Assembly: GCA_029558905.1 (NCBI GenBank)
Contig: JAKQCX010000015.1
Coordinates: forward strand, 1 to 64,000
From: Pseudomonadota bacterium
GTDB taxonomy: Bacteria; Pseudomonadota; Gammaproteobacteria; Burkholderiales; Thiobacillaceae
DNA length: 64,000 bases
Reading direction: 5' to 3'
The notes under the pieces were generated by a model, which saw only the letters and a list, made by a program, of their open reading frames with translations, did not search any database and was not told the origin of the DNA. The translations under genes were made by a program, and so were the position numbers. Each line of letters opens with the position of its first letter. Positions within the stretch are counted from its first letter, which is position 1. Shown piece by piece: positions 55,038 to 63,940 of the stretch.

Positions 55038-55622
55038 ATGCAACAGCAAGCCGCCGTCGCCGTCCTGTCGACCCTGGCCCTTACCCTGGCCGCCGCCCCG
55101 GCCCTGGCCGCGGCCACCACCTACAATGTGGAACCCAACCACACCTATCCCAGCTTCGAGGCCGACCACATGGGTATCTCGGTCTGGCGCGGCAAGTTCA
55201 CGCGCACCTCCGGCAGCGTCACCCTGGACCGGGCGGCCAGGACCGGCACGGTGGACATCAGCGTGGATCCCGCCTCCATCAGCTTCGGCCATGCCAAGAT
55301 GGACGAACATGCCCGGGGCGAGGAGTTCTTCGACGTGGCCAAGTTTCCCCACATCACCTACAGGGGCCACATCAGCAAGTGGAAGGGCGACACGCCTGCC
55401 GCGGTCACGGGGGAGTTGAGCCTGCACGGCCATACCCGTCCCCTCACCCTGACCATCAACAGCTTCAAGTGCATCCAGCACCCCATGCTCAAGCGTGAGG
55501 TCTGCGGCGCTGACGCCAGCGGCGGCTTCAAGCGTTCCGACTTCGGCATCAGCTATGGCCTGCCGAAGCATGGCGACGGGATCAGGCTCGCCATCCAGAT
55601 CGAGGCCATCCGGGCAGACTGA
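55038..55622 (+). CDS. YceI-family periplasmic protein (second copy)
   Basis: 194 residues. Signal peptide [15 protein letters not shown], then the standard YceI pattern: [111 protein letters not shown]. This is closest to E. coli YceI. Lies 23 bases after the first copy, so cytochrome b561 and both YceI proteins form an operon. Confidence 0.95.
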   Translation: MQQQAAVAVLSTLALTLAAAPALAAATTYNVEPNHTYPSFEADHMGISVWRGKFTRTSGSVTLDRAARTGTVDISVDPASISFGHAKMDEHARGEEFFDVAKFPHITYRGHISKWKGDTPAAVTGELSLHGHTRPLTLTINSFKCIQHPMLKREVCGADASGGFKRSDFGISYGLPKHGDGIRLAIQIEAIRAD

Positions 55623-55671
55623 TCGGCCGGTCCGCGACCGGGCCGGGCGACCTGCCCGGCCCCATACCCGC

Positions 55672-56334
55672 ATGAACGGGCTCGACGCACTGTTGCGGCA
55701 GGTGCGCGCCTGCACGGTATGCGCCCCGCACCTGCCCTGCGGGCCCCGCCCGGTGTTGCAGGCGGGCAGCACGGCGCGGCTGCTCATCGTCGGCCAGGCA
55801 CCGGGACGCAAGGTGCACGACACCGGCATCCCCTGGAATGACCCCTCCGGCGACCGCCTGCGCGACTGGCTGGGCATGGAGCGCGCGACCTTCTACGACC
55901 CGGCCCGCATCGCCATCATCGCCACGGGTCTGTGCTATCCGGGCCGGGGCAGAAGCGGCGACCTGCCGCCGCGGCCGGAGTGTGCCCCGCTCTGGCACCC
56001 GTCGCTGCGCGCCCAGTTGCCGGACATCCGCCTGACCCTGCTCATCGGCCAATATGCCCAGGCCTATTACCTGGGGGTGCGGCGCAAGCCGGGCCTGACC
56101 CAGACCGTGGCGGCCTGGCGGGAATACCTGACGGCCGAGGCAACGGTGGACCACCCCGAGTTTCCACGCACCGCCGGGGGAGCGGGAGCCACGCAGCGGC
56201 CGCCCGGAAGCGGGCCATTCCTGCCCCTGCCCCATCCCAGCCCGCGCAATCAGGCCTGGCTGAAGCGCAATCCCTGGTTCGAAAGGGAGTTGCTGCCGGT
56301 CTTGCGGCGGGAGGTGGCCCGGGCCCTGGCTTAG
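55672..56334 (+). CDS. Uracil-DNA glycosylase superfamily protein
   Basis: 220 residues. An N-terminal cysteine pair (CTVCAPHLPCG) precedes the UDG fold: LLIVGQAPGRKVHDTGIPWNDPSGDRLRDWLG (motif A-like) and a C-terminal LPLPHPSPRNQAWLKRNPWF (motif with the His-Pro-Ser loop). It is like the family 4/5-related proteins in many proteobacteria; DNA repair is likely, not shown. The ATG at 55672 fits the homologous start. Confidence 0.85.
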   Translation: MNGLDALLRQVRACTVCAPHLPCGPRPVLQAGSTARLLIVGQAPGRKVHDTGIPWNDPSGDRLRDWLGMERATFYDPARIAIIATGLCYPGRGRSGDLPPRPECAPLWHPSLRAQLPDIRLTLLIGQYAQAYYLGVRRKPGLTQTVAAWREYLTAEATVDHPEFPRTAGGAGATQRPPGSGPFLPLPHPSPRNQAWLKRNPWFERELLPVLRREVARALA

Positions 56335-56410
56335 AATACGCGCCCGCGTTTACCCGTCCCCGTACCGTCGCGCGTGTTGCCGGGGCAGCGGCCGTTTCCG
56401 GAGTCTTCGC

Positions 56411-56680
56411 ATGAATCGTCAGATCACCATTCTGTATTTCGCCCATCTGGTGGAACTGCTGGGCCGGGACAACGAGGTGCTGTTCCTGCCCCTGTCCGTC
56501 AACGACCTGCACGGTCTCATGGCCCATCTGTCCAGGCGGGAGGGGCACTGGACCACGGTCTTTGCCCGACATCCCGGGCGCCTGCGCATCACCGTCAACA
56601 AACAGTTCGTCGATGATGGCGCCAACCTGCCCCTGCGGGGCGGCGACGAGGTGGCCTTCGTGGCCTTCGACATGCATTGA
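56411..56680 (+). CDS. MoaD/ThiS-like ubiquitin-fold protein without the C-terminal Gly-Gly
   Basis: 89 residues of beta-grasp fold, resembling MoaD: ITILYFAHLVELLGRDNEVLFLP, then LHGLMAHLSRREGHWTTVFARHPGRLRITVNKQFVDDGANLPLRGGDEVAFVAF. MoaD normally ends in GDEVAFFPPVTGG, whose terminal Gly-Gly carries sulfur. This protein ends AFDMH, so it cannot act as a normal sulfur carrier as read. No alternative frame restores Gly-Gly. It stands alone, without moaE or moeB nearby. Confidence 0.8.
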   Translation: MNRQITILYFAHLVELLGRDNEVLFLPLSVNDLHGLMAHLSRREGHWTTVFARHPGRLRITVNKQFVDDGANLPLRGGDEVAFVAFDMH

Positions 56681-56943
56681 GGACGCGAGGGTGTGGGCAG
56701 GAGGGACCCGTCCGGGAGAGTCCTCGCTCGTCCGGTATCCCAGCGGCCGTGGACTGGCTGCGTCACCCTGGCTATGGCCAGCCTGGAAGATTCCACGCCG
56801 CACCGGAACGACATCTCGTGATGCCCGGCATGGCATACCTGCGCTGCACGGAATGACGGCCATCGATCTCGGGAACGACTGGTCCAAGCGCCTCTCGCGC
56901 ACCGCGGGCTGAGTGGCCCGGAATTCACCGTCTTCTGTACCCT

Positions 56944-58464
56944 GTGGCCCGTCTCCCGAAACCCGTGACCCGCCTCCCCGTGCGACTCGACCCCCGTCCC
57001 CCCGCACTCCGCATCCACCATATCCTGGTCCCTGCCCTGCTGGGGGCCCTGGCAGTGGCTGGCTTTGCCCCGCTGGGTGCCTGGCCCCTCACCCTCCTGT
57101 CCCTGGCCGTATTGTTCGGGTGGCTGGCGGATGCGCCCGCCAGGACTGCCTTCCTGGCCGGGTGGAGCTATGGCCTGGGGCTGTTCCTCACCGGGGTGTC
57201 CTGGATCTTCATCAGCCTGTCCACCTATGGTGGTCTGCCCGCCATCCCCGCCGCCCTGGCCACCCTGGTGTTCTGCGCCTTCATTGCGCTCTATCCCGGA
57301 CTGGCGCTGATGCTGGCCAGCTGGCTGACCCCCGCGGGCCGGGCACGCACCACCCTGGCCCTGCCCGCCGCCTGGGCCTTGCTGGAATGGGTGCGAGGCT
57401 GGTTTCTTACCGGCTTTCCCTGGCTGGCCTTGGGCTATTCCCAGGTGCCGGACAGCCCGCTGGCGGGCTTCGCACCCGTGCTGGGGGTCTATGGCGTGGG
57501 GTTGGTGCTGGCCCTCGTGGCAGGCCTGTTTGCCAGCCGGCGTCCCAACCTGATCACCCTGGGGGTGCTGTTCCTGGTGGCGGGTCACGGCCTGCAACGG
57601 CTGGACTGGACCCGGCCGGCCGGGGCCCCCGTGTCGGTGGCGCTGATCCAGGGCAACGTCTCGCAGGAGATGAAGTTCCGCCCGGAGAAGATCGTCCAGG
57701 CCATGGCGGACTATGCGCGGCGGGTGGAGGCCAGCGCGGCCCGCCTGGTGATCCTGCCCGAGACGGCGGTGCCGCTGCTGCGCTCCAACGTGCCGGCGGG
57801 TTACCTGGAGCGGCTGACGGAGCACAGGCGCCAGGCCGGCGGCGATCTCCTGCTGGGTCTGGCGGAGGACACGGCGGCGGGTGACTACTACAACGCCGTG
57901 CTCAGCCTGGGCGTTTCCGGCGAGGGCCAATACCGCAAGCACCACCTGGTGCCTTTCAGTGAATTCGTGCCCTTCGGGTTCCGCTGGCTGGTGGACCGGC
58001 TCATCATGCCCCTGGGGGATTTCAGCCGGGGGGCGGCGGATCAGGCTGCCATCGCCGCAGCCGGCGAGCGCCTGGCGGTGAACGTCTGCTATGAGGACGC
58101 CTTCGGCGAGGAACGCGTGCACGCCGCCCGTCAGGCCACCCTGCTGGTGAACGTGAGCAACGACGCCTGGTTCGGGCGCAGCCTGTCGCCGCGCCAGCAC
58201 CTGCAGATCGGCGCCATGCGCTCCCTGGAGGCGGGCCGCTGGCAGCTGCGCGCCAACAACACGGGCATCACCGCTATCCTGGACGAGAAGGGCCGGGTGC
58301 GGGCGGAGCTGCCCGCCTTCACGCAGGGCACCCTGACGGGCCTGGCCCAGGGGCATAGCGGCCTCACCCCCTTCCTGCGCTGGGGCAATCTACCGGCCTT
58401 GGCTATCATCCTCTTGCTGCTGTCCGCAGCCTGCCTGCCTGCCAAAAATCGAGTGCGTCCATGA
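56944..58464 (+). CDS. lnt: Apolipoprotein N-acyltransferase
   Basis: Transfers the third acyl chain to lipoproteins in the inner membrane. 506 residues (E. coli 512). N-terminal six to seven membrane helices (GWSYGLGLFLTGVSWIFISL, GFPWLALGYSQ), then the nitrilase-like periplasmic domain with catalytic triad E273 (ILPETAVP), K332 (YRKHHLVPFSEFVPF) and C382 (NVCYEDAF). A GTG start at 56944 is used. The 263-base gap before it holds nothing recognisable. The end overlaps selD by four bases. Confidence 0.96.
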   Translation: MARLPKPVTRLPVRLDPRPPALRIHHILVPALLGALAVAGFAPLGAWPLTLLSLAVLFGWLADAPARTAFLAGWSYGLGLFLTGVSWIFISLSTYGGLPAIPAALATLVFCAFIALYPGLALMLASWLTPAGRARTTLALPAAWALLEWVRGWFLTGFPWLALGYSQVPDSPLAGFAPVLGVYGVGLVLALVAGLFASRRPNLITLGVLFLVAGHGLQRLDWTRPAGAPVSVALIQGNVSQEMKFRPEKIVQAMADYARRVEASAARLVILPETAVPLLRSNVPAGYLERLTEHRRQAGGDLLLGLAEDTAAGDYYNAVLSLGVSGEGQYRKHHLVPFSEFVPFGFRWLVDRLIMPLGDFSRGAADQAAIAAAGERLAVNVCYEDAFGEERVHAARQATLLVNVSNDAWFGRSLSPRQHLQIGAMRSLEAGRWQLRANNTGITAILDEKGRVRAELPAFTQGTLTGLAQGHSGLTPFLRWGNLPALAIILLLLSAACLPAKNRVRP

Positions 58465-59534
58465 GCGAACCCATCCTGAACACCCCCATCCGTCTCACCC
58501 ACCTGTCCCATGGGGGTGGTTGCGGCTGCAAGATCGCGCCGGCGGTGCTGGAGCGGATCCTGGCGGACAACCCCTTCAGCCAGGGCATGGATGGCCTCTT
58601 TCCTGACCTGCTGGTGGGCATCGAGTCGTCCGATGACGCGGCGGTGTGGCGGCTGAACGAGACGCAGGCCATCGTCGCCACCACCGACTTCTTCATGCCC
58701 ATCGTCGACGACGCCTTCGAATTCGGCCGCATTGCCGCCACCAACGCCATATCCGACGTCTATGCCATGGGGGGCCGCCCCCTGTTCGCCCTGGCCCTGG
58801 TGGGCATGCCCATCGACAAGCTGCCGCCGGACACCATCCGGCAAATCCTCCTGGGGGGTGAAAGCGCGGCGCGGGCCGCGGGCATTCCCATCGCCGGTGG
58901 ACATTCCATCGACAGCCAGGAACCCATCTACGGCCTGGTGGCCATCGGCGTGGTGGACCCGCGTCGAATCAAGCGGAACAATGCCGGCCGCCCCGGCGAC
59001 GCGCTCATCCTCGGCAAGGGCCTGGGCGTGGGCATCTATTCCGCCGCCCTGAAGAAGGACCGGCTGCCACCCGCCGGCTATCGGGCCATGATCGCCTCCA
59101 CCACCCAGGCCAACACGCCGGGGGTGGAACTGGGCCGGATGGAGGATGTGCACGCCCTCACCGACGTCACCGGCTTCGGCCTCCTGGGGCACGGCCTGGA
59201 ACTGGCCAGGGGCTCTCAGCTCACGGTGTGTCTCGAATTCTCGCGGCTGCCGGTACTGCCGGGGGCGGATGACCTGGCCCGGGCCGGACATGTCACCGGC
59301 GCCAGCGGCCGCAACTGGGCCAGCTATGGCCAGGGCGTGCAGCTGTTCGATGGCTGCGCCGACTGGCAGCGCGCCATCCTCACCGACCCCCAGACCAGCG
59401 GCGGCCTGCTGGTGGCCTGTGCCGCGGACGCGGCGGACGCGGTGCTGGAGGTATTCCGCCGGCGGGGTTTCGAGCACGCTGCGCTCATCGGCCGGCTGGA
59501 GGCGGGGGAGGCGAAGGCGGTGGTGATCCCCTAG
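58461..59534 (+). CDS. selD: Selenophosphate synthetase
   Basis: Makes selenophosphate from selenide and ATP, the selenium donor for selenocysteine and 2-selenouridine. 357 residues. The catalytic loop is GGGCGCK at 18-24, with C21 where some homologues use selenocysteine, and conserved Lys24. Other motifs: TTDFFMPIVDDAFEFGRIAATNAISDVYAMGG and TSGGLLVAC. Overlaps lnt by four bases (ATGA). No partner (selA, selB, mnmH) is in the window. Confidence 0.97.
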   Translation: MSEPILNTPIRLTHLSHGGGCGCKIAPAVLERILADNPFSQGMDGLFPDLLVGIESSDDAAVWRLNETQAIVATTDFFMPIVDDAFEFGRIAATNAISDVYAMGGRPLFALALVGMPIDKLPPDTIRQILLGGESAARAAGIPIAGGHSIDSQEPIYGLVAIGVVDPRRIKRNNAGRPGDALILGKGLGVGIYSAALKKDRLPPAGYRAMIASTTQANTPGVELGRMEDVHALTDVTGFGLLGHGLELARGSQLTVCLEFSRLPVLPGADDLARAGHVTGASGRNWASYGQGVQLFDGCADWQRAILTDPQTSGGLLVACAADAADAVLEVFRRRGFEHAALIGRLEAGEAKAVVIP

Positions 59535-59564
59535 CCTGCGTGCCGCTGCAGCAGGGCGCGGACG

Positions 59565-61040
59565 TTACCTGCGCCAGAACACCGGCGTCAGCACCACCAG
59601 CAGGGTGAACAGCTCCAGCCGGCCCAGCAGCATGGAGAAGGTGCACAACCAGGTCTGGAAGTCCGTGAGTCCTGCGAAGGTGGTGGAAGGCCCCACTCGC
59701 CCCAGGCCGGGGCCGGTGTTGTTGAGTGTGACGACCACGGCGGAGAAGGCGGTGAGGATATCCAGGCCGGAGAGCGAGAGCAGGAAACTCAGCGCCACGA
59801 TGGATGCCACGTAGACGAAGAAGAAGGCTAGTACCGCGTACAGGATCTTGTCCGGTACGGTGCGGCTTCCCAAGCGCACGGGTATCTCGGCGCGGGGATG
59901 GAGGAGGCGCATCAGTTCCCGGTGCACCTGCTTGTAGAGCAGCACGGCGCGCAGCATCTTGATGCCGCCGCCGGTGGAACCGGCGCTGGTGGTGAAGCTG
60001 CACAGGAACAGCAGCCACAGGCCCATGAAGGTGGGCCACTGGCCGAAGTCCGCGGTCGCCAGGCCCAGGGTGGTGGCCATGGATACCACGCTGAAGCTGG
60101 CATCCCGCAGGGCCTGGGGCAGGCTCGTGTAGATGCCCAGGAGCCAGAGCAGCAGACCCAGGCCCAGGCAGCTCCCCAGCAGGAAGAGGAAATACCAGCG
60201 GATTTCCGGGTCGGTGCGGTAGGGGGCCAGGCTCCGGCCGCGCAGGGCCAGGAAATGCAGGGAGAAGTTCAGGCCGGCGATGGCCGCGAACACCACGGTG
60301 ATGAGTTCCAGGGGCAGGGACCGGAAGTAGCCGAAGCTGGCGTCATGCGAGGAAAACCCACCCAGGCCCATGACCGAGAAGGCATGCACCACCGCGTCGG
60401 CGGGTGTCATGCCGAAGGCCCAGTACAGGCCGATGCAGGCCAGGGTGAGCAGGCTGTAGACCTTCCACAGACCCTTGGCCGTTTCCGCCATGCGCGGCGT
60501 GAGCTTGTCGTCCTTCATGGGGCCAGGCGTCTCCGCCCGGAACATCTGGCGCCCACCCACCCCCAGCAGGGGCAGCACGGCCACCACCAGCACGATCACC
60601 CCCAGGCCTCCCAGCCAGTGCAGTTGCGCGCGCCAGATATGGATGGAAGCCGGCAGCTTGTCCAGGCCCGTGAGCACGGTGGCGCCGGTGGTGGTGAGGC
60701 CGGACATGGTCTCGAAATAGGCATCGGTGAAGCTCAGGCCCGGCAGGTAGATGAGCAGGGGCAGGGCGGCGAACAGGGGCGTCAGCAGCCAGGTGAGCAC
60801 CACCAGCAGGATGCCGTCCCAGGCCCGCAGCTCCTGCCTCCGGTGCCGGCCTGCCAGCCACAGCGCCAGGCCGGCGGCCAGCGTGGCCAGCACGGCCACA
60901 TCGTAGGCGCGCTGGGCCGCGTCGTCGGTGAATTCCGATATCGCCAGGGGCAATAGCATGGTCAGGCCGAATACGCCGAGGATCATGCCCAGCACATGCA
61001 GCAGAGGGAACAGGCGCCCCGTGGCGGGCCGCGCGCGCAT
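59565..61040 (-). CDS. trkH: TrkH-family potassium uptake protein (copy 2)
   Basis: 491 residues with about ten membrane helices. It has the four selectivity-filter-like loops of the Trk/Ktr family: FTDAYFETMSGLTTTGATVL, AFSVMGLGGFSSHDASFG, SSTSAGSTGGGIKMLRAVLL-like and VVTLNNTGPGLGRVGPST. It imports K+ with TrkA as cytoplasmic gate. The gene is a close tandem paralogue of the neighbouring trkH, four bases downstream, so it arose by duplication. Confidence 0.93.
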   Translation of the reverse strand: MRARPATGRLFPLLHVLGMILGVFGLTMLLPLAISEFTDDAAQRAYDVAVLATLAAGLALWLAGRHRRQELRAWDGILLVVLTWLLTPLFAALPLLIYLPGLSFTDAYFETMSGLTTTGATVLTGLDKLPASIHIWRAQLHWLGGLGVIVLVVAVLPLLGVGGRQMFRAETPGPMKDDKLTPRMAETAKGLWKVYSLLTLACIGLYWAFGMTPADAVVHAFSVMGLGGFSSHDASFGYFRSLPLELITVVFAAIAGLNFSLHFLALRGRSLAPYRTDPEIRWYFLFLLGSCLGLGLLLWLLGIYTSLPQALRDASFSVVSMATTLGLATADFGQWPTFMGLWLLFLCSFTTSAGSTGGGIKMLRAVLLYKQVHRELMRLLHPRAEIPVRLGSRTVPDKILYAVLAFFFVYVASIVALSFLLSLSGLDILTAFSAVVVTLNNTGPGLGRVGPSTTFAGLTDFQTWLCTFSMLLGRLELFTLLVVLTPVFWRR

Positions 61041-61044
61041 GGCC

Positions 61045-62514
61045 CTATCTGCGCCAGAAGGCCGGGGTCAGCACGACCAGCAGGGTGAAGAGCTCCAGCC
61101 GGCCCAGAAGCATGGCGAAGCTGCATACCCAGGCCTGGAAATCCGTCAGCACGGCGTAGGTGGTGGCGGGGCCCACCTGTCCCAGGCCGGGGCCGGTGTT
61201 GTTGATGCAGCCCACCACGGCGGAAAAGGAGGTGAGCACATCCAGGCCTGTGAAGGACAGCGCGAAGGACAGGGTGACGATGGAGGCCACGTAGATGAAC
61301 ATGAAGGCCAGCACCGCGTACACGATCTTGTTCGGCACCACCTCGCGCCCCAGGCGCATGGGAATGCGGGCATCCGGATGCACCAGGCGCTCGAGTTCGC
61401 GGTACACCTGCTTGAACAGCAGGATGGCGCGCATCATCTTGATGCCGCCGCCGGTGGAGCCGGCGCTGGTGGAGAAGCTGCACAGGAACATGAGCCACAG
61501 GCCGGCGAAGAACGGCCACTGACCATAGTCCGTCGTGGCGAAGCCCAGGGTGGTGGCCACGGAGATGGTGTTGAACAGGGTGTAGCGCAGCGCATCGGAC
61601 AGATCCAGGAACACGTCCCGCTGCCACAGCAGCAGCGCCAGCGCCAGGCCGCTGAGCAGGACGAAGCTCAGGTACCAGCGGATCTCCGGGTCGTGCCGGT
61701 AGACGCCCCAGCGCCGGCCGCGCAAGGCGGCGAAATGCGTGGCGAAGTTGATGCCGGCCAGCAGGGCGAAGACCGCCACGGCGATCTCCAGGGGGATGGA
61801 ATCGAAATAGCCCATGCTGGCGTCGTGCGAAGAAAACCCCCCCAGACCCATGATGGAGAAGGCGTGCACCACGGCGTCGAAGAAGGACATGCCCAGGACC
61901 CAGAGCACAGTGATGCACACCGAGGTGAGCATCACGTACACCAGCCACAGGCCCTTGGCGGTTTCCGCCATGCGCGGCGTGAGCTTGGTGTCCTTCATGG
62001 GCGTGGGGGTCTCGGACTTGAACATCTGCCGCCCGCCCACGCCCAGCAGGGGCAGCACCGCGGTGACCAGCACGATGATGCCCAGCCCACCCAGCCAGTG
62101 CAGCTGGGCACGCCACAGGTTGATGGAGGGGGGCAGGTCGTCCAGACCGGACAGCACGGTGGCGCCGGTGGCGGTGAGGCCAGACATGGCCTCGAAATAG
62201 GCATCCGCCACGCCCAGGCCGGGCATGTGCAGGAGCAGGGGCAGGGTGGCGAAGGCGGGCAGCAGGGTCCAGGTCAGGACCACCAGCAGGATGCCGTCGC
62301 GCGTCTTCAGCTCCCTGCGCCAATGGCGCCCGCCCAGCCACAGCACCAGCCCCGAGCCGATGGTGATCGGCGCCGCCAGGTCGTAGGCGCGCTGGGCGCC
62401 GTCCCGGGTCAATTCGGCGAGCAGCAGGGGCGCCAGCATGGACAGGCCGAACACCATGACGATCATGCCCAGCACGTGCAGGATGGGGAATACCCGACGG
62501 CGCATCACTGGCAT
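61045..62514 (-). CDS. trkH: TrkH-family potassium uptake protein (copy 1)
   Basis: 489 residues, same pattern as its neighbour: VADAYFEAMSGLTATGATVLSG, AFSIMGLGGFSSHDASMGYF, SFSTSAGSTGGGIKMMRAILLF, VVGCINNTGPGLGQVGPAT. Long stretches around the filters are identical in the two copies, but loops and helices differ clearly. It follows trkA by ten bases, giving trkA-trkH-trkH. Confidence 0.94.
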   Translation of the reverse strand: MPVMRRRVFPILHVLGMIVMVFGLSMLAPLLLAELTRDGAQRAYDLAAPITIGSGLVLWLGGRHWRRELKTRDGILLVVLTWTLLPAFATLPLLLHMPGLGVADAYFEAMSGLTATGATVLSGLDDLPPSINLWRAQLHWLGGLGIIVLVTAVLPLLGVGGRQMFKSETPTPMKDTKLTPRMAETAKGLWLVYVMLTSVCITVLWVLGMSFFDAVVHAFSIMGLGGFSSHDASMGYFDSIPLEIAVAVFALLAGINFATHFAALRGRRWGVYRHDPEIRWYLSFVLLSGLALALLLWQRDVFLDLSDALRYTLFNTISVATTLGFATTDYGQWPFFAGLWLMFLCSFSTSAGSTGGGIKMMRAILLFKQVYRELERLVHPDARIPMRLGREVVPNKIVYAVLAFMFIYVASIVTLSFALSFTGLDVLTSFSAVVGCINNTGPGLGQVGPATTYAVLTDFQAWVCSFAMLLGRLELFTLLVVLTPAFWRR

Positions 62515-62524
62515 GGCGCCTGGC

Positions 62525-63928
62525 CTAGAAGAAACCCAGGCCCACCTGGAAGAGCTTTTCCACCTTGGGGATCATGCGCTTGTTGGGCACGAACAGGATG
62601 AGGTGGTCTTCCGCCTCGATGTGGGTGTCGTGGTGCACGATGATCACCTCGTCCCGGCGCAGGATGGCGCCGATGGATACACCCTCGGGCAGCTTGATCT
62701 CGCCGATGCGCCGGCCGATGAGCTTGGAGGACTGGGCATCACCGTGCACCACGGCCTCCAGGGCCTCGGCCGCGCCGCGACGCAGGGAGTGCACCACCGC
62801 CATGTGGCCGCGACGGATGTGCGTGAGCAGGGGGCCGATGGTGGCCTGTGCCGGCGACAGGGCGATGTCGATCTCGCCGCCCTGCAGCAGGTCCACATAG
62901 GTGGAACGGTTGATGAGCGCGATGACCTTGCGGGCCCCCAGGCGCTTGGCCAGCAGGGAGGCCATGATGTTGTCCTCGTCGTCGTTGGTGAGGGCGCAGA
63001 ACACGTCGATGTCCTCCACGTTTTCTTCCAGCAGCAGGTCCTCGTCCGTGCCGTTGCCGCACAGCACCAGGGTGTGCTCCAGCTCGTGCGAGAGGGCCTC
63101 CGCGTGCTTCTTGCCACGCTCGATGAGCTTGACCTGGTAGTCCCGTTCCAGGTTCTTGGCCAGGCGGCTGCCGATGTTGCCGCCACCGGCGATCATGACC
63201 CGGCGCACGCCCTGGTCGCTGCGGCGCATCTCCTTCATGACCGCGCGGATGTGCTCGGTGGCGGCCAGGAAGAAGACCTCGTCGCCCTCCTGGATGATCG
63301 TGTCGCCCTGGGGCACGATGGCCCGGTCGTGGCGGTAGATGGCGGCCACGCGCGCGTCTATGCCTGTGCGGGCCTGGGGATGTTCGCGGAACATGAGGTG
63401 CATGTGCTCGCGCAGGTGCTTCAGGGCGTGCCCCACCATGAAGCCGCCGTGCGCCTTCACCGCCACCAGACGGATGCGCCCACCGGCGAAATCCACCACC
63501 TGCAGGGCCTCGGGATAGTCGATGAGGCGGCGCAGGTAGTCGGTGACCTCCTGCTCGGGGGAGATGACATGGTCCACATTGAAGTGCTCCGGGGCGAACA
63601 GCTCCGGGTGGCGCATGTAATCCTGCGAGCGGATACGGGCGATCTTGGTGGGGATGTTGAACAGCGTGCCTGCCAGCTTGCAGGCCAGCATGTTGGTCTC
63701 GTCGTTGAGGGTGACGGCCACCAGCATGTCGGCATCGTCGGCCCCGGCCAGGCGCAGGATGGAAGGGTGCGAGGCCTGGCCGCGCACGGTGCGCAGGTCG
63801 AAACGCTCCTGCAGGGCGGCGAGCTTTTCGGCTTCCAGGTCCACCACGGTCAGGTCGCTGCCTTCCCGCACCAGGTGCTCGGCCAGGTTGGAACCGACCT
63901 GGCCGGCGCCGAGGATGATGATCTTCAT
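62525..63928 (-). CDS. trkA: Trk system NAD-binding regulator
   Basis: 467 residues (E. coli 458) in two RCK halves. Each has a Rossmann NAD site: IIILGAGQVGSNLAEHL at 1-20 with D/E downstream, and VMIAGGGNIGSRLAKNLE near residue 235, plus C-terminal subdomains (GVSIGAILRRDEVIIVHHDTHIEAEDHLILFVP). It gates TrkH in response to NAD(H)/ATP. First gene of the trkA-trkH-trkH operon. Confidence 0.96.
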   Translation of the reverse strand: MKIIILGAGQVGSNLAEHLVREGSDLTVVDLEAEKLAALQERFDLRTVRGQASHPSILRLAGADDADMLVAVTLNDETNMLACKLAGTLFNIPTKIARIRSQDYMRHPELFAPEHFNVDHVISPEQEVTDYLRRLIDYPEALQVVDFAGGRIRLVAVKAHGGFMVGHALKHLREHMHLMFREHPQARTGIDARVAAIYRHDRAIVPQGDTIIQEGDEVFFLAATEHIRAVMKEMRRSDQGVRRVMIAGGGNIGSRLAKNLERDYQVKLIERGKKHAEALSHELEHTLVLCGNGTDEDLLLEENVEDIDVFCALTNDDEDNIMASLLAKRLGARKVIALINRSTYVDLLQGGEIDIALSPAQATIGPLLTHIRRGHMAVVHSLRRGAAEALEAVVHGDAQSSKLIGRRIGEIKLPEGVSIGAILRRDEVIIVHHDTHIEAEDHLILFVPNKRMIPKVEKLFQVGLGFF

Positions 63929-63940
63929 GGGGTGGTGGGC

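Noticed and set aside
56681-56943. Possible short coding frames in the gap before lnt
   Set aside because: Frames are short, lack ribosome sites and resemble no family; treated as non-coding.
58461-59534. SelD as evidence for a selenoprotein in the window
   Set aside because: None of the genes I read needs an in-frame TGA, and selA, selB and mnmH are absent here; SelD may serve tRNA selenation or a gene elsewhere.
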